Shown piece by piece: positions 63,356 to 64,000 of a stretch of 64,000 nt of DNA. A model generated the notes under the pieces. It was not told where the DNA came from and ran no database searches. It saw only the letters and a program-made list of their open reading frames with translations. The position numbers and the translations under genes are program-made. Position 1 is the first letter of the stretch, and the number at the start of each line of letters is the position of its first letter. The DNA comes from Syntrophales bacterium (GTDB lineage Bacteria > Desulfobacterota > Syntrophia > Syntrophales > UBA8958): the NCBI GenBank assembly GCA_026416455.1, contig JAOAFE010000004.1, forward strand, positions 1 to 64,000, given 5' to 3'.

Positions 63356-64000
63356 CTAGATATTTTCAATGTCTTTTTTCGCCAAAGACTTGATTCGACG
63401 AAAGACATCTTCGGCCTTTTCTAAAGAACTCCAACCGGGAAGAAGGGAATTGTTATGAAACAGGGGTTCCTCAGACAAAGGAAAACGGGAAGTTTTTAAA
63501 GCCTCCGACCAGAATAGGGTCCCTGGGATGGGGGAATACTCGGCCAAAATTGGTCTGACTCCCAATTTTTTTACATATTGAAGAGAAGATAATACTTCTT
63601 CCGGCGCCTGATTGGGCACCCCACATAAAATATAAACCCCGATTTCTCTTCCCTCATAGCCCGCCTCTTTCAGATAAGAAACAGCGGCTTCGAACTCTTC
63701 TTTGAACACTTTACCACCCCACGTGCGTTGTTTCACTTCATCCTCCGTCTCCAATCCCAGCCGCAGCGTCATAACACCCGCTTGGCGCATCAGAAGGGCC
63801 GTTTGGCTGTTGATTGCTCTTACATGTAAGCCGTTAGGAAAATGAAGGTTGATATGTAGCTCACGCTTAATTATCTCTCGGAAAAAGGGAACCGCGAAAC
63901 TATCGGCCTCCAAAAGAAAAGCATCATCGTAAAAAGAAAAATTCCTTAGATTAAGATTTTCAACCCACCACTCGATTTCATCTATTACGAGGTCCGGATT
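63356..64000 (-). CDS. Radical SAM protein, C-terminal part (cut by window edge)
   Basis: The reading frame is open from the window end to the stop at 63356 (214 codons); the TTG at 63913 in the ORF track is internal. The added 29 codons encode IEWWVENLNLRNFSFYDDAFL, the FYDD-type strand typical of B12-binding-domain radical SAM proteins. AGVMTLRLGLETEDEVKQRTWGGK and GVYILCGVPNQAPEEVLSSLQYVKKLG match the rest of the barrel. The CxxxCxxC motif would lie upstream, outside the window. The substrate is unknown. Confidence 0.85.
   Translation of the reverse strand, partial: NPDLVIDEIEWWVENLNLRNFSFYDDAFLLEADSFAVPFFREIIKRELHINLHFPNGLHVRAINSQTALLMRQAGVMTLRLGLETEDEVKQRTWGGKVFKEEFEAAVSYLKEAGYEGREIGVYILCGVPNQAPEEVLSSLQYVKKLGVRPILAEYSPIPGTLFWSEALKTSRFPLSEEPLFHNNSLLPGWSSLEKAEDVFRRIKSLAKKDIENI

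Noticed and set aside
1-64000. CRISPR arrays, tRNA or rRNA genes, insertion sequences
   Set aside because: No regularly spaced repeats, cloverleaf-like sequences in the gaps, rRNA-like stretches, transposase motifs or terminal inverted repeats were seen.

Overview
The window (64 kb, moderate G+C) looks like chromosomal DNA of a Gram-negative, anaerobic deltaproteobacterium (Desulfobacterota, perhaps Syntrophobacter/Syntrophales-like). This is inferred from gene content only. Outer-membrane functions are present (RND pump, MltA, an LpxH-type hydrolase, a type II secretion secretin). So are a BadF-type CoA-enzyme activase, acyl-CoA synthetases linked to Liv-type ABC transport, and a two-radical-SAM/PqqD cassette of a kind described from Syntrophobacter. 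No rRNA, tRNA, CRISPR array, transposase or phage gene was seen. Coding density is very high, with many 4-bp ATGA or GTGA overlaps.

Layout. 1-4.3 kb: a tripartite RND efflux system (tail of a TolC-like protein, lipoprotein adaptor, inner-membrane pump), then a DUF4301 protein. 5.9-11.6 kb, minus strand: one compact operon in the order RdgC-like protein, SAM methyltransferase, YjbQ, PqqD-like protein, two radical SAM/SPASM proteins, nucleotidyltransferase. The last four resemble a peptide-modification (SynChlorMet-like) cassette with no visible precursor. 11.7-21.4 kb, plus strand: housekeeping genes nadK, recN, a short argA-like acetyltransferase, mltA, trpS-trpB-trpA, scpA-scpB, an rluB-like gene broken by a one-base frameshift, and an HU/IHF gene closed by a strong terminator. 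21.4-27.5 kb: a transglutaminase-like protein, an ABC exporter, an LpxH-like hydrolase, and a two-gene agmatine/putrescine module (speB, pdaD). 27.5-30.7 kb: a membrane histidine kinase with a receiver-cyclase partner whose cyclase active site looks altered. 30.7-40.9 kb: a type II secretion operon, gspI-J-K-L-M-C-A-B-D-E, without gspF, G or H. 40.9-46.3 kb: a large lipoprotein esterase, divergent from an acyl-CoA synthetase and an MFS transporter, with a repeat-rich 350-bp region between them, then a TIGR04076 protein. 46.3-49.4 kb, minus strand: a second GspE/PilB-like ATPase and an unknown protein with a C-terminal Cys cluster. 49.5-53.3 kb: a BadF-type activase overlapping a PilS-like kinase, then an NtrC/PilR-like sigma-54 activator. 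53.6-60.3 kb: a Liv-type ABC transport operon with an acyl-CoA synthetase inserted in it. 60.3-64 kb: recJ, a DUF4911 protein, an unknown His-rich protein, rpmB, and a truncated radical SAM gene running off the window.

Most interesting regions. (1) The 5.9-9.6 kb cassette, which looks like a RiPP-type maturation system whose substrate is not known. (2) The 53.34-53.58 kb leader before the Liv operon. It holds two tandem intrinsic terminators, and a long alternative hairpin competes with the first one, so transcription of the transporter probably depends on conditional readthrough. (3) Smaller points: the frameshifted rluB, the receiver-cyclase with changed catalytic residues, the incomplete T2SS locus, and the repeat-laden regulatory region at 43.0-43.26 kb.

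All family assignments come from reading motifs in the translations. No database search was run.
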